Below are positions 35,864-44,918 of a stretch of DNA of 64,000 nt, piece by piece; the stretch's first letter is position 1; the number at the start of each line of letters is the position of its first letter. Origin of the DNA: Bradyrhizobium sp. WSM3983. Its GTDB lineage: Bacteria; Pseudomonadota; Alphaproteobacteria; Rhizobiales; Xanthobacteraceae. The stretch spans positions 1 through 64,000 of the forward strand of contig NZ_AXAY01000018.1 in assembly GCF_000473045.1 (NCBI RefSeq), in the 5' to 3' direction. The notes below the pieces were generated by a model. That model did not search any database and was not told the DNA's origin. It saw only the letters and a program-made list of their open reading frames with translations. The position numbers and the translations under genes are program-made.

Positions 35864-38800
35864 ATGAATTCGCGCGTATCGTGGAGCGTTGACGGTATTG
35901 ATCCATCCGTCAGGGAGCGGGCCGAAGCTGCTGCGCGTCGCGCTGGCATGTCCCTCAACGATTGGCTGAACTCCACGCTCGGCGAGACTGCCCCGCCGAA
36001 CTTTCGCGGGCCTTACGAACAGCAGCGTCAGGATCAACGTCAGGACCTGCGTCCCGATCCGCGTTCAGCGCCAATGCCGAGCCAGGAGAGCCGCGACGTC
36101 GCCGACATCCATCAGCGGCTCGACGCGATCACCCAGCAGATCGAGCGAATTTCAAAACCCACAGCGCCACGACAGGACGCTTCACGGCAAGACGTTTCGC
36201 GCGAGCAGGGCGTCGCCCGCCAGCTCAATGACGCGATCTCGCGGCTCGATGCCCGCCTGTCGCAGATCTCTCGGCCCCCGCAGCCTCAAGCGCAGCAGCC
36301 GCAGGCACAGCGCGCCGCGCCGGTCGAAACGCGTCACCGCCAGGCCGATGCGGTCGAGCGTGCAGCCGCGCAGGTCTATCGCAGCTCACCTCCTCTAAGC
36401 CCGGCGTCGTTCGACGTCGCGGTCGCCGAGATCACCGCACGGCAGAGCGAGCTTGACGGCTTTGCGCCCCGGCAGATGCCGCCGCGCGCTGCGCCGTCGA
36501 TCGCGCCTTCTGCCGCTCCTTACGCGCCTCCCATGGCGCCTCCAATAGCGCCACCCGCGCCTGCCTATGCTCCGCCGCCACCGCAGCCGGGGCCGGATTT
36601 CTCGTCGCTCGAACGCCATCTGCTCAAGATCACGAGCCAGATCGAGTCGCTCCAGCGCCCTGACAATACCGAGCAAGCGATCAACGCCTTCCGCTCCGAG
36701 CTCGCCGAGATCCGACACGCCATCACCGAGGCGATGCCGCGCCGCGCGATCGAATCGATCGAGAACGAAATCCGCTCGCTGCACCGTCGCATCGACGAGA
36801 CCCGCTCCAACGGTACCGACGGCCAGGTGCTGTCCGGCATCGAGCGCGCGCTCGCCGACATCAAGCAGGTGCTGCGCACGCTGACGCCCGCCGAGCAGCT
36901 CACCGGCTATGACGAGGCGATCCGCAATCTCGGCGCCAAGCTCGATTTGATTCTGCGCGCCAATGACGATCCTTCCACGGTGCGCCAGCTCGAAGGCGCG
37001 ATCTCGGCCCTGCGCGGCATTGTCTCCAACGTCGCCTCCAACGAAGCGCTGGCGCGCCTCTCCGACGACGTGCAGCTGCTGTCGTCCAAGGTCGACCAGG
37101 TCACGCGCGCCTCGGACCGCGGCGACAGCTTTGCGGTGCTGGAGCAACGCATCGCCGCGCTGACCTCCGCACTGGAAACACGCGAGCGGCCGCAAGCCAT
37201 CGAGAGCACCGAACATCTGGAAAGTGCAATCCGCGCGCTGTCCGACCGTTTCGATCGCATGCAGGTCGGCAACGATTCGACCTCGACCTTCGCGCATCTC
37301 GAGCAGCGGGTCTCCTATCTGCTGGAGCGGATCGAGACCAATTCCGATTCGCGCGGCGGCAATTTGAGCCGCGTCGAGGACGGGCTGCACGACATCCTGC
37401 GACACCTGGAACGGCAGCAAGCCACCTATTCCGCGCTCGCGGAGAGCCGAAGCGCGGCGCCGTCTCCCGATTCCGGGATGGTCGATCTCGTCAAGCGCGA
37501 GCTGTCCGACATCCGCTACAGCCAAGCCGAGACCAACCGCAGCACGCAGGATTCGCTGGAGGCCGTGCATAACACGCTCGGCCATGTCGTCGATCGCCTC
37601 GCCATGATCGAGGGTGATCTGCGCGCGGTGCGCACTGCGCCGCCGGCCCCTGCGCCGATGCTGATGGCTGCGCCATTGCCAATGGCCGCTCCGGTCGAGC
37701 CGGCGCCGATGGCGCGCGAGCAACGGCCGGCGCAGCCGCAACAGCCAAATTACGATCCGAAGCCCGAACTGCCGAATCCGGCCGCCGCGCAGCAGCCGGC
37801 GCATTCTACCTTCGTGGCCGCGCCGCGTGAATTCCATGCCGCCGCGCCCGCAGCGCCGCCCCCGGCGCCGATGGCGGCGCCGGTCCCGCCGCGCGCGATC
37901 AGCGAGATCCTCGAGCCGCACACGGCGCCTGCGCGCGCTGCGATCGCGCCCGAACTGCCGCCGGATCATCCGCTCGAGCCCGGCACGCGTCCGAATGGCC
38001 GACCCACCACGCCGTCCGAGCGCATTGCCGCGTCCGAAAGCGCGATCAGCGAAATCCCCGCCGCACCGAAGGAGCCGGTGTCGTCGTCGAGCTTCATCGC
38101 GGCCGCGCGCCGCGCAGCGCAAGCTGCCGCCGCGCAACCGCCCGAGAAGCCCGCCCGCGGCGTCAAGGCTGCGATCGCGGCCCGCACCAAGGACAAGGGC
38201 CAGAGCCAGGAAGGCGGCTCGACCATCACCTCGAAGATCCGCTCGCTGCTGGTCGGCGCGAGCGTTGTCGTGATCGTGCTCGGCACCTTCAAGATGGCCA
38301 TGAACCTGCTCGAAGGCGGCAGCGCGCCGCCGGCACCGCAGGCAATGGAGAATACAAGCCAGCCTGCGCCGCAGGCACCGCCGCCGGTCGAGAGCAAGCC
38401 CGCCGCGCCGGAACAAGTCACGCCGTCGATGACCTCGCCGACGCCGATCGGCAAGCAGTCCCAGAACAATGCCGCGCCGGCACCTGCGAAGAATTCCGGC
38501 AACACGGCTTCGGTCGAAATTCCGTCCGCCCCTGCCGCAGCGCCGCCCCCGCCCGCGGCCTCCAGCGACGTGACCGGTGCACTGTCGGGCACGAGCCGCG
38601 CACGGATCGGCACAGTCCAGGTGCCGCCGAGCGAGAAGCTGCCCGACGGCATCGGCGGCCCCGGCCTGCGCACCGCCGCGATGAAGGGCGATGCGACCGC
38701 GGCCTACGAGATCGGCGTGCGCTTTGCCGAAGGCAAGGGCGTGGCCGCGAATTACGACGAAGCGGCGAAGTGGTACGACCGCGCGGCGCAGGCCGGCGTG

Positions 38801-39346
38801 GTGCCCGCGACCTTCCGCCTCGGCACACTCTATGAAAAGGGCCTCGGCGTGAAGAAGGACGCCGACATCGCCCGCCGCTACTACACGCAGGCCGCCGAGC
38901 GCGGCAACGCCAAGGCGATGCACAATCTCGCAGTGCTCGACGCCGACGGCGGCGGACGTGGCGCCAACTACAAGAGCGCAGCGCAGTGGTTCCGCAAAGC
39001 GGCCGATCGCGGCGTCGCCGACAGCCAGTTCAACCTCGGCATCCTCTACGCCCGCGGCATCGGCGTCGAACAGAACCTCGCCGAATCCTACAAATGGTTC
39101 ACCCTCGCGGCCGGACAGGGCGATGCGGACGCAGCGACCAAGCGCGATGACGTTGCCAAGCGCCTCGACCCGCAATCGCTCGCCGCCGCCAAGCTCGCGA
39201 TCCAGACCTTTAGCGCCGAGCCGCAGCCCGACGACGCCGTCAACGTCCAGGCGCCCGCCGGCGGCTGGGACAGCGCACCGCAGGCGACCGCCAAGCCCGC
39301 ACCGAAGCCGGTCGCGGTGAAGAAGTCGGCGTCAGCGGCGCATTAG
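35864..39346 (+). CDS. PodJ-like polar localisation protein with Sel1 repeats
   Basis: 1160 residues. The N-terminus (residues 3-40, WSVDGIDPSVRERAEAAARR then AGMSLNDWLNSTLGE) matches the opening of Caulobacter PodJ-type proteins. Proline/alanine/glutamine-rich linkers and long coiled coils (about 240-610) follow, then a second low-complexity region, one membrane helix (about 795-815, SLLVGASVVVIVLGTFKMAM) and four Sel1 repeats (about 933-1080). Cytoplasmic scaffold with a periplasmic Sel1 tail; PodJ organises polar structures and cell-cycle proteins. No C-terminal peptidoglycan-binding domain is visible, unlike Caulobacter PodJ. Confidence 0.8.
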   Translation: MNSRVSWSVDGIDPSVRERAEAAARRAGMSLNDWLNSTLGETAPPNFRGPYEQQRQDQRQDLRPDPRSAPMPSQESRDVADIHQRLDAITQQIERISKPTAPRQDASRQDVSREQGVARQLNDAISRLDARLSQISRPPQPQAQQPQAQRAAPVETRHRQADAVERAAAQVYRSSPPLSPASFDVAVAEITARQSELDGFAPRQMPPRAAPSIAPSAAPYAPPMAPPIAPPAPAYAPPPPQPGPDFSSLERHLLKITSQIESLQRPDNTEQAINAFRSELAEIRHAITEAMPRRAIESIENEIRSLHRRIDETRSNGTDGQVLSGIERALADIKQVLRTLTPAEQLTGYDEAIRNLGAKLDLILRANDDPSTVRQLEGAISALRGIVSNVASNEALARLSDDVQLLSSKVDQVTRASDRGDSFAVLEQRIAALTSALETRERPQAIESTEHLESAIRALSDRFDRMQVGNDSTSTFAHLEQRVSYLLERIETNSDSRGGNLSRVEDGLHDILRHLERQQATYSALAESRSAAPSPDSGMVDLVKRELSDIRYSQAETNRSTQDSLEAVHNTLGHVVDRLAMIEGDLRAVRTAPPAPAPMLMAAPLPMAAPVEPAPMAREQRPAQPQQPNYDPKPELPNPAAAQQPAHSTFVAAPREFHAAAPAAPPPAPMAAPVPPRAISEILEPHTAPARAAIAPELPPDHPLEPGTRPNGRPTTPSERIAASESAISEIPAAPKEPVSSSSFIAAARRAAQAAAAQPPEKPARGVKAAIAARTKDKGQSQEGGSTITSKIRSLLVGASVVVIVLGTFKMAMNLLEGGSAPPAPQAMENTSQPAPQAPPPVESKPAAPEQVTPSMTSPTPIGKQSQNNAAPAPAKNSGNTASVEIPSAPAAAPPPPAASSDVTGALSGTSRARIGTVQVPPSEKLPDGIGGPGLRTAAMKGDATAAYEIGVRFAEGKGVAANYDEAAKWYDRAAQAGVVPATFRLGTLYEKGLGVKKDADIARRYYTQAAERGNAKAMHNLAVLDADGGGRGANYKSAAQWFRKAADRGVADSQFNLGILYARGIGVEQNLAESYKWFTLAAGQGDADAATKRDDVAKRLDPQSLAAAKLAIQTFSAEPQPDDAVNVQAPAGGWDSAPQATAKPAPKPVAVKKSASAAH

Positions 39347-39390
39347 AGCCGAGTAGCTTTATCAAACCAAACGGGCCGCGGGCTCGGTGC

Positions 39391-39540
39391 ACCTCTCCCG
39401 CTTGCGGGAGAGGTCGGCGCGTCCCGGGCGATGCGACAGCATCGTCCCGCGCGCCGGGTGAGGGCTTTCTCCTCTTGGGGAGTCTCACTGCGGAGGCACC
39501 CTCTCCCCGACCCTCTCCCGCGAGCGGGAGAGGGAGCGCA
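39391..39540. repeat. CTCCCGCTTGCGGGAG-type palindromic repeat
   Basis: The longest copy (150 bp). Left hairpin CCTCTCCCGCTTGCGGGAGA, middle GGGTGAGGGCTTTCTCCTCT, right hairpin CCCTCTCCCGCGAGCGGGAG. It fills much of the 369-bp gap between the PodJ-like and TauE-type genes; the flanks show nothing further. Confidence 0.9.
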
Positions 39541-39715
39541 CCGCCGGCGCGACGAACATCCGCGTTATCTCATGCCGCCTCCCCGTCTCATTCACCGCGC
39601 CCAATTTTCCTGATCCGCCCCGCACCAAATTCCGCTATTGAAGGGCGCGGCAATCGTTCTGCGCCTCCTGCGAGCATTCCGCGAAATCGATCCGTCTCGC
39701 CGGAGCGTGGGTCCG

Positions 39716-40633
39716 ATGCAGCTTTACCTTCCGATCGCCGATCTTCCGGTCAACGTGTTCCTGGTGCTGGCGATGGGCGCGGCGGTCGGCTTCGTCTCCG
39801 GCATGTTCGGGATCGGCGGCGGCTTCCTGATGACGCCGCTGTTGATCTTCATCGGCATTACGCCGGCGGTCGCTGTTGCCTCCGTCGCGAGCCATATCGC
39901 GGCCTCGTCGTTTTCCGGCGCCCTCACCTATTGGCGGCGGCGCGCGATCGATCCGGCGCTGGCAAGCGTCTTGTTGTGCGGCGGCGTCACCGGCACGGCG
40001 CTGGGCGTGTGGACCTTCACGCAGCTCCGCGCGCTCGGCCAGCTCGATCTGATGATCGCGCTCTCCTATGTCGTGCTGCTCTCGACAGTGGGCAGCCTGA
40101 TGTTCTCCGAAGGTCTGCGCGCATTGATGCGGACCCGGCGCGGCGCCGTGCCGCCACGGCGAACGCATAATTGGATCCACGGCCTGCCGTTGAAAATGCG
40201 GTTCAAGCGCTCGAAGATCTATCTGTCAGTCATCCCCGTGGTGGTCATCGGCATCGTAATCGGCTTCATCGGAGCCATCATGGGCATCGGCGGCGGCTTC
40301 ATCCTGGTGCCGATCATGATCTATCTGTTGCGGGTGCCGACCTCGACGGTGGTCGGGACCTCGATGGTGCTGACGTTGGTCACTATGCTGTTCGCGACCA
40401 TGCTGCACGCGGTGACCAATCATCTCGTCGACGCCGTGCTGGCGCTGATCCTGATGGTCGGCGGCGTCACCGGCGCGCAATTCGGTGCCCGCGCCGGCCA
40501 GAAGATCCGTGGCGAGCAGCTGCGGCTGCTGCTCGGCTTGCTGATCCTCTCGGTCGGGGTTCGCTTCGCGGTCGAGCTGGTGATCCGGCCAGAAGACCTC
40601 TTCACCATCCGCGAGCTGGGGGTAAGCGGATGA
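39716..40633 (+). CDS. TauE/SafE-family permease
   Basis: 305-residue membrane protein of the TauE/SafE (sulfite/organosulfonate export) family: eight hydrophobic segments with two symmetric glycine motifs, SGMFGIGGGFLMTPLLI (N half) and GAIMGIGGGFILVPIMI (C half). Substrate unknown. ATG 39716 (MQLYLPIADLP) is preferred to the upstream frame, which has no family similarity. Its stop overlaps the next ATG by 4 bases. Confidence 0.9.
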   Translation: MQLYLPIADLPVNVFLVLAMGAAVGFVSGMFGIGGGFLMTPLLIFIGITPAVAVASVASHIAASSFSGALTYWRRRAIDPALASVLLCGGVTGTALGVWTFTQLRALGQLDLMIALSYVVLLSTVGSLMFSEGLRALMRTRRGAVPPRRTHNWIHGLPLKMRFKRSKIYLSVIPVVVIGIVIGFIGAIMGIGGGFILVPIMIYLLRVPTSTVVGTSMVLTLVTMLFATMLHAVTNHLVDAVLALILMVGGVTGAQFGARAGQKIRGEQLRLLLGLLILSVGVRFAVELVIRPEDLFTIRELGVSG

Positions 40634-41400
40634 TGCGTGCGTTCGTTACCGCTCTCTTCCTGCTGCTGCTCGGCGCGTCCGCAAACGCCGAGCGGCTGAT
40701 CGTGTCGGTCTCCAACCATCGCGTCACGGTAACGCCAAACTATTCCGGCGAGGAGCTGGTGCTGTTCGGCTCGGTGGAGAAGGATGCCGCCACGCCCACC
40801 GACCGTACCGCTTACGACCTCGTGGTCACCGTGATGGGGCCGCGCGCCGACATGGTGACGCGGCGCAGGGAGCGCAAATTCGGCATCTGGATCAATACCG
40901 ATTACCGGCAGTTCCTGCAGGTGCCGAGCTATCTGGCGCTGTTCGCCAATCGCCCGTTCGAGGCCATCACCTCCCCCGAGATCGCGCGGCGGCAGCAGAT
41001 CGGCCTCAACAACGTGCTGCTGACCCAGCGCGTCAGCGGCGATTACGCCGACGTGGTGCCGAACGATGCCTTCCGCTCCGCCTTCACCCGCCTGCGGACC
41101 CAGCGCGGCCTCTATCGCGAGGATGCGAGCGCGGTGACGTTCCTGACGCCGACATTGTTCCGCACCGGCATCCCGCTGCCGGCGGAGGTCCCGATCGGCA
41201 CCTATGAGGTCGAGATCAAGTTGTTCGCGAATGGCGCGTTCATCGGCAAGACCGAGACCGCGTTCGAGATCGTCAAGGTCGGGTTTGAGCAGTTCGTCGC
41301 GACGACCGCGCGGCAGAACGGGCTGGTTTATGGCCTCGTCACGGCAGCGATGGCACTGATGACGGGATGGATGGCGTCGATTGTGTTTCGGAAGGATTGA
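40630..41400 (+). CDS. TIGR02186-family membrane-anchored protein
   Basis: 256 residues: signal peptide (1 to about 20, ending SANAERL), a periplasmic beta-rich domain with GEELVLFGSVEK, VTVMGPRADMVTRRRERKFGIW and LTPTLFRTGIPLPAEVPIGTYEVEIKLF, and one C-terminal membrane helix (about 232-252). The family is recurrently coupled to TauE/SafE permeases, here with an ATGA overlap, so it is probably a periplasmic partner of that transporter. No biochemical function is known. Confidence 0.85.
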   Translation: MMRAFVTALFLLLLGASANAERLIVSVSNHRVTVTPNYSGEELVLFGSVEKDAATPTDRTAYDLVVTVMGPRADMVTRRRERKFGIWINTDYRQFLQVPSYLALFANRPFEAITSPEIARRQQIGLNNVLLTQRVSGDYADVVPNDAFRSAFTRLRTQRGLYREDASAVTFLTPTLFRTGIPLPAEVPIGTYEVEIKLFANGAFIGKTETAFEIVKVGFEQFVATTARQNGLVYGLVTAAMALMTGWMASIVFRKD

Positions 41401-41433
41401 GGGTTCGCAGTTCGACGCGACGCTCTCTGCTCT

Positions 41434-41535
41434 CGTCATCGCCCGGCTTGGCCGGGCGATCCAGTACTCCGAGACAGTTATGATTGAACCGATGGGCCGC
41501 GGCGTACTGGATGCCCCGCCTTCGCGGGGCATGAC
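41434..41535. repeat. Interspersed repeat, CCCCGCCTTCGCGGGG type (short variant)
   Basis: Two end hairpins: GTCATCGCCCGGCTTGGCCG and an inverted GCCCCGCCTTCGCGGGGCAT, with GCGATCCAGTACTCCG and GCGGCGTACTGGATGCCCC arms. A relative of 7157 and 57504, lying between convergent genes. Confidence 0.82.
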
Positions 41536-41538
41536 ACC

Positions 41539-42312
41539 TCACGGCGCCTCCACCACCGTCGGCACGCCCGGCTCGAGCAGCCGCAGCCGGGTCCCGAAAC
41601 CAAGCGCGTCAAACGTCTTGCGCAAATCCTCGCCGCTCTGGCGGAAATGCGCCCAGCCTTCGGTGTGTAGCGGCACGATCATCGCGTCGGGGAAGGCGCG
41701 CGCGGTCTCGATGGTGTCGTTGGTGTCCATGGTGAGATGGAACGGCCCGCGGGTTTGCGCGGCCCCCGCGAACGGCAGCACCACGCCGCATTTGAAGCGG
41801 CGCGCGACCTCGGCGACGCCGTCGAACCAGGTGGTGTCGCCGCTGATATAGACCGCGCGCGTGTCCTTGCGGCTCGACTGAACCACGAAGCCGATGACAT
41901 CGCCCGACAGCGGCTCGATGCCGGCCGGGCCGTGACGCGCCGGCGTCGCGGTGATGGTCAGCGCATTGCCGTCGTCGTCCTTCAGATGCGCGGTCGCCCA
42001 GGGCGCGAGGCCCTCGACATGGCCGCCGAGGCGTTTTGCGCCGGCTTCCGTGGTCAGCGCGCGCGGCGCATTGAGCAGATAGTCACGGCCCGTATTGTCG
42101 AGATTGTCCGCGTGCTGGTCGTGGCTGAGCAGAACGGCATCGATCGGGCCGATCGCGTCGGCCTTCACCGCGGGACCGATGGTCTTCTCCAGCTTCACAT
42201 GCGGCAATTGATAGGCACCGGGCGCATCGAAGGTGGGGTCGGTGAGCAGGCGGAAGCCGTCGATCTCGATCAACGCGGTGGGGCCGCCGATCAGGGTGAT
42301 GGAGATGGGCAT
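41539..42312 (-). CDS. MBL-fold metal-dependent hydrolase (UlaG-like)
   Basis: 257-residue metallo-beta-lactamase-fold protein: N-terminal strand SITLIGGPTALIEIDGFRLLTDPTF and the metal loop SHDQHADNLD (H64, H67, D69), a variant of HxHxDH; later PARHGP, ISGDTTW and PLHTEGWAHF metal-ligand regions. The UlaG-like branch includes lactonases and N-acyl hydrolases; the substrate is unknown. It ends within 4 bases of the repeat at 41434 and is 14 bases after the EamA gene in the same direction. Confidence 0.87.
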   Translation of the reverse strand: MPISITLIGGPTALIEIDGFRLLTDPTFDAPGAYQLPHVKLEKTIGPAVKADAIGPIDAVLLSHDQHADNLDNTGRDYLLNAPRALTTEAGAKRLGGHVEGLAPWATAHLKDDDGNALTITATPARHGPAGIEPLSGDVIGFVVQSSRKDTRAVYISGDTTWFDGVAEVARRFKCGVVLPFAGAAQTRGPFHLTMDTNDTIETARAFPDAMIVPLHTEGWAHFRQSGEDLRKTFDALGFGTRLRLLEPGVPTVVEAP

Positions 42313-42326
42313 GAGGGGAACTCCTG

Positions 42327-43235
42327 TTACACGACGGGCTTTGCGGGGCGCGTCACCAGGTAAATGCCGAGCGCCACCGGAATGATCCCCAGCAAGTCAC
42401 GCGCTTCGACATGCTCGCCGAGGACGAGAAACGCGAACAGCATGCCGAGCGGCGGCATCAGAAAATGATAGGCACTGGCGGCCGTCGCGCCACACACTTT
42501 CAGGAGATGAAACCAGAGCCAGTAGGCCAGGATCGAGCCGCCGAGCACGAGGAACGCGAAAGCCCCGATCAGGCTCCGCGTGACATCGATCGCATGGATG
42601 TCGGCGAAGGTCAGCGCAACCGGCGTCAGCACGATCCCGGCGGCAAGATTCTGCACGCCGTTGCCGATCCACAGGGAACCCTTCGGCGCGAGCAGCTTGA
42701 ACAAGATGGTGCCGGCGACGATCGAAGCGAGCGAGGCCAGCGTGAAGATGATGCCGTGCAGGCTATCGGTGCCGACCGACAGGCGATGCCAGACGATCAG
42801 CATCACGCCGATGATTCCCAGCAGGAGGCCGCTGGCCTTGCGCCAGGTCATGCCCTCGCCAAGCAGCAGCGCCGCAAGCGCGGCCGTGAACACCGGATTG
42901 GCCGAGACGATCAGGCCGCCGAGGCCGGCGGAGACCGATTGCAGGCCGGTGTAACCGAGCCCGAGATAGAGCGCGTTGTTGGCAATCCCGAGCACGGCGA
43001 AGATCAAGACATCGCGCCATGACAACGACCAGTCTCCACGGACCATCGTGGCGCCGAGGATGAGAATGCCGGCAAGCGAGAAGCGCGCGGCGAGCAGGAT
43101 CAGCGGCGGGCAATGGGTGACGCCGATCTTGCCAGCGACGAAGGCGTAGCTCCAAAGCAGGCAAAACAGGCCGATGGCAAAAGGCAGCACGTTGAAGCGG
43201 CTGCGGGGGACGGACATCGAGGGGGCGAGCGACAT
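42327..43235 (-). CDS. EamA/RhaT-family (DMT) transporter
   Basis: 302 residues with ten predicted membrane helices in two EamA repeats (about 12-140 and 155-295), typical of drug/metabolite transporters that often export amino acids or other small metabolites. Motifs: SYAFVAGKIG, ALYLGLGYTGLQSVSAGLGGLIVSANPV (cut region), and LVLGGSILAYWLWF. ATG 43235 (MSLAPSMS) chosen. Divergent from the LysR gene, which probably regulates it. Confidence 0.88.
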   Translation of the reverse strand: MSLAPSMSVPRSRFNVLPFAIGLFCLLWSYAFVAGKIGVTHCPPLILLAARFSLAGILILGATMVRGDWSLSWRDVLIFAVLGIANNALYLGLGYTGLQSVSAGLGGLIVSANPVFTAALAALLLGEGMTWRKASGLLLGIIGVMLIVWHRLSVGTDSLHGIIFTLASLASIVAGTILFKLLAPKGSLWIGNGVQNLAAGIVLTPVALTFADIHAIDVTRSLIGAFAFLVLGGSILAYWLWFHLLKVCGATAASAYHFLMPPLGMLFAFLVLGEHVEARDLLGIIPVALGIYLVTRPAKPVV

Positions 43236-43333
43236 GAGGGCATTCTCCTGAGCCCTCGATCTAGGGACTGGCCTTGTCATTTGGAAATTAAATGATTAAC
43301 TGCCCATCAGTGGATTTTCGAATGGAGGCAGGC

Positions 43334-44197
43334 ATGCTCGACCTGGAGCTTCTGCGCAGTTTCGTCTCGGTGGTCGAGGCCGGCGGCTTCACCCGCGCCA
43401 GCGAGCGCGTTCACCGGACGCAATCGACCGTCAGCCAGCAGATCAAGCGGCTGGAGGAGGATGTCGGCCAGGTGCTGTTGCACCGTGACGGCAAGGACGT
43501 GCGCCCGACCGAAGCCGGCGAGCGGCTGCTGTCCTATGCGCGGCGGCTGCTCACGCTGGCGGAAGAGGCGCGCGACGTGCTGCGCGAGCCTGATGGCGAC
43601 GGCGCGATCCGCCTTGGCATTCCCGAGGACTTTGCCGCCTATCGTCTGGCAAAATTGCTGGGCGCCTTCTCGCGTTCGCATCCGAGCCTGCGGCTCGACG
43701 TGCGCGCCGACCAGAGCAAGAACCTCAGCCGCGATCTCGAACGCGGCGAGCTCGACCTTGCGCTGTTCAAGCGCGAGGCCGGCGCGAAGGGCGCGATCGC
43801 AGTGTGGCCGGAGCGGGTGCATTGGGTCACCAGCAAGAGCCATCCGATTGACGTCAACGCCTCGTCGGTGCCGCTGATCGGATTTCCGCTCGGCTGCCTC
43901 TACCGCGCCGGCGCCATCCATGCGCTGGAAAGCGCCGGCCGTGCCTGGCACATGTCCTACTCGTCATCGAGCCTCGCCGGCATCCAGGCCGCGGTCGCCG
44001 CCGGCATGGGCCTGAGCATTCTGTCGGAGATGTCGATCCAGGCCGACCATCGCGTGCTGACGGCAAAGGACGGATTTGCGCCGATCAACCGCACCGAAGT
44101 CGCGCTGATGGCCGCGCCCAACGCGACATCCGCGACGCTGCGGCTTGCCGATCGGCTCGCGGAGTTTTGCGAGAACGTGCAGGCCAAGGCGGCCTAA
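43334..44197 (+). CDS. LysR-family transcriptional regulator
   Basis: 287 residues: N-terminal winged HTH (3-62; LELLRSFVSVVEAGGFTRAS, then STVSQQIKRLEE) and an effector-binding domain (about 88-285). The ATG at 43334 follows GGAGG by 5 bases; ATG 43322 is possible. Divergent from the EamA transporter with a 98-bp gap, the usual arrangement of a LysR activator and its target. The ligand is unknown. The stop overlaps the convergent pdeM stop. Confidence 0.92.
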   Translation: MLDLELLRSFVSVVEAGGFTRASERVHRTQSTVSQQIKRLEEDVGQVLLHRDGKDVRPTEAGERLLSYARRLLTLAEEARDVLREPDGDGAIRLGIPEDFAAYRLAKLLGAFSRSHPSLRLDVRADQSKNLSRDLERGELDLALFKREAGAKGAIAVWPERVHWVTSKSHPIDVNASSVPLIGFPLGCLYRAGAIHALESAGRAWHMSYSSSSLAGIQAAVAAGMGLSILSEMSIQADHRVLTAKDGFAPINRTEVALMAAPNATSATLRLADRLAEFCENVQAKAA

Positions 44198-44865
44198 TAA
44201 CACCGCGACGCGGCGATGGCGTGGACGCGGCGGTCGCCGAGCAAATGCGCGACAAAACCGTTCTTCGGAAAGATTTTTGCGAAGGCCGCATCGCGGATGC
44301 TGAGGCCGCCGGCATAGGCGCCAAACGCCGGCATCACCGCGCGCATGCCATCGCTGGCGAAACAACGCCTTTCCATCGAACGGCCGCGCGCGGAGACGCG
44401 CGCCTTCGGATGCAGATGGCCGGCGATCTCGCCATGCGCGCCGGTCGGCTCGTGGCGGAAGGTGATCGGGCCGATCGCGACTTCGTCGGCGACGGTGCCG
44501 CCGAGATCGCTCGGCAGCATCGGATCGTGATTGCCTGAGATCCAGATCCAGTCGCGGCCGCTCTGGAGCCCGGCAACAGCGTCGCGATCGTCCGCCGAGA
44601 GGCGCTCATGCGCGGAGCGATCGTGAAAGCTGTCGCCGAGCGCGATGACGATTTTCGGGTTATGGCGGGAGATGACAGCAGCGAGCCGGCTCAGCGTCGC
44701 CAGCGTGTCGTAGGGCGGCAGCAGCACGCCGCGCGTGGCGAAGCTGGAACCCTTTTCCAGATGCAGGTCGGAAACGACGAGCAGGCGCTGCTCTTCCCAG
44801 AACAAAGCGCCGGAGAGATCGGCCGTGAAGGTCACATCGCTGATGGTGACTTTCGAAACGCGCAT
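44194..44865 (-). CDS. pdeM: DNA-ligase-associated metallophosphoesterase (PdeM-type)
   Basis: 223-residue calcineurin-like phosphoesterase of the ligase-associated group (TIGR04123). Metal motifs: D33-x-H35 (VVSDLHLEKGS), GDSFHD, GNHDPM, and GHLHPKA. Predicted to act on DNA ends or phosphodiesters in a repair pathway together with the helicase 53 bases upstream and the exonuclease and ligase encoded at 50003-52914. ATG 44865 (MRVSKVTISD) is used; the longer frame upstream overlaps the helicase antiparallel pattern and is not real. Confidence 0.9.
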   Translation of the reverse strand: MRVSKVTISDVTFTADLSGALFWEEQRLLVVSDLHLEKGSSFATRGVLLPPYDTLATLSRLAAVISRHNPKIVIALGDSFHDRSAHERLSADDRDAVAGLQSGRDWIWISGNHDPMLPSDLGGTVADEVAIGPITFRHEPTGAHGEIAGHLHPKARVSARGRSMERRCFASDGMRAVMPAFGAYAGGLSIRDAAFAKIFPKNGFVAHLLGDRRVHAIAASRCY

Positions 44866-44918
44866 GTCCTCGACATCCCCTGAAACCCGCGCGCCCAACG
44901 TCACGTCAAAACCTGCTT

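Noticed and set aside
36395..39175. A 926-residue open frame on the minus strand opposite the PodJ-like gene
   Set aside because: Arginine/glycine/alanine-rich translation with no domain; an antisense shadow of a GC-rich coding region. The plus-strand gene has clear Sel1 repeats and a membrane helix.
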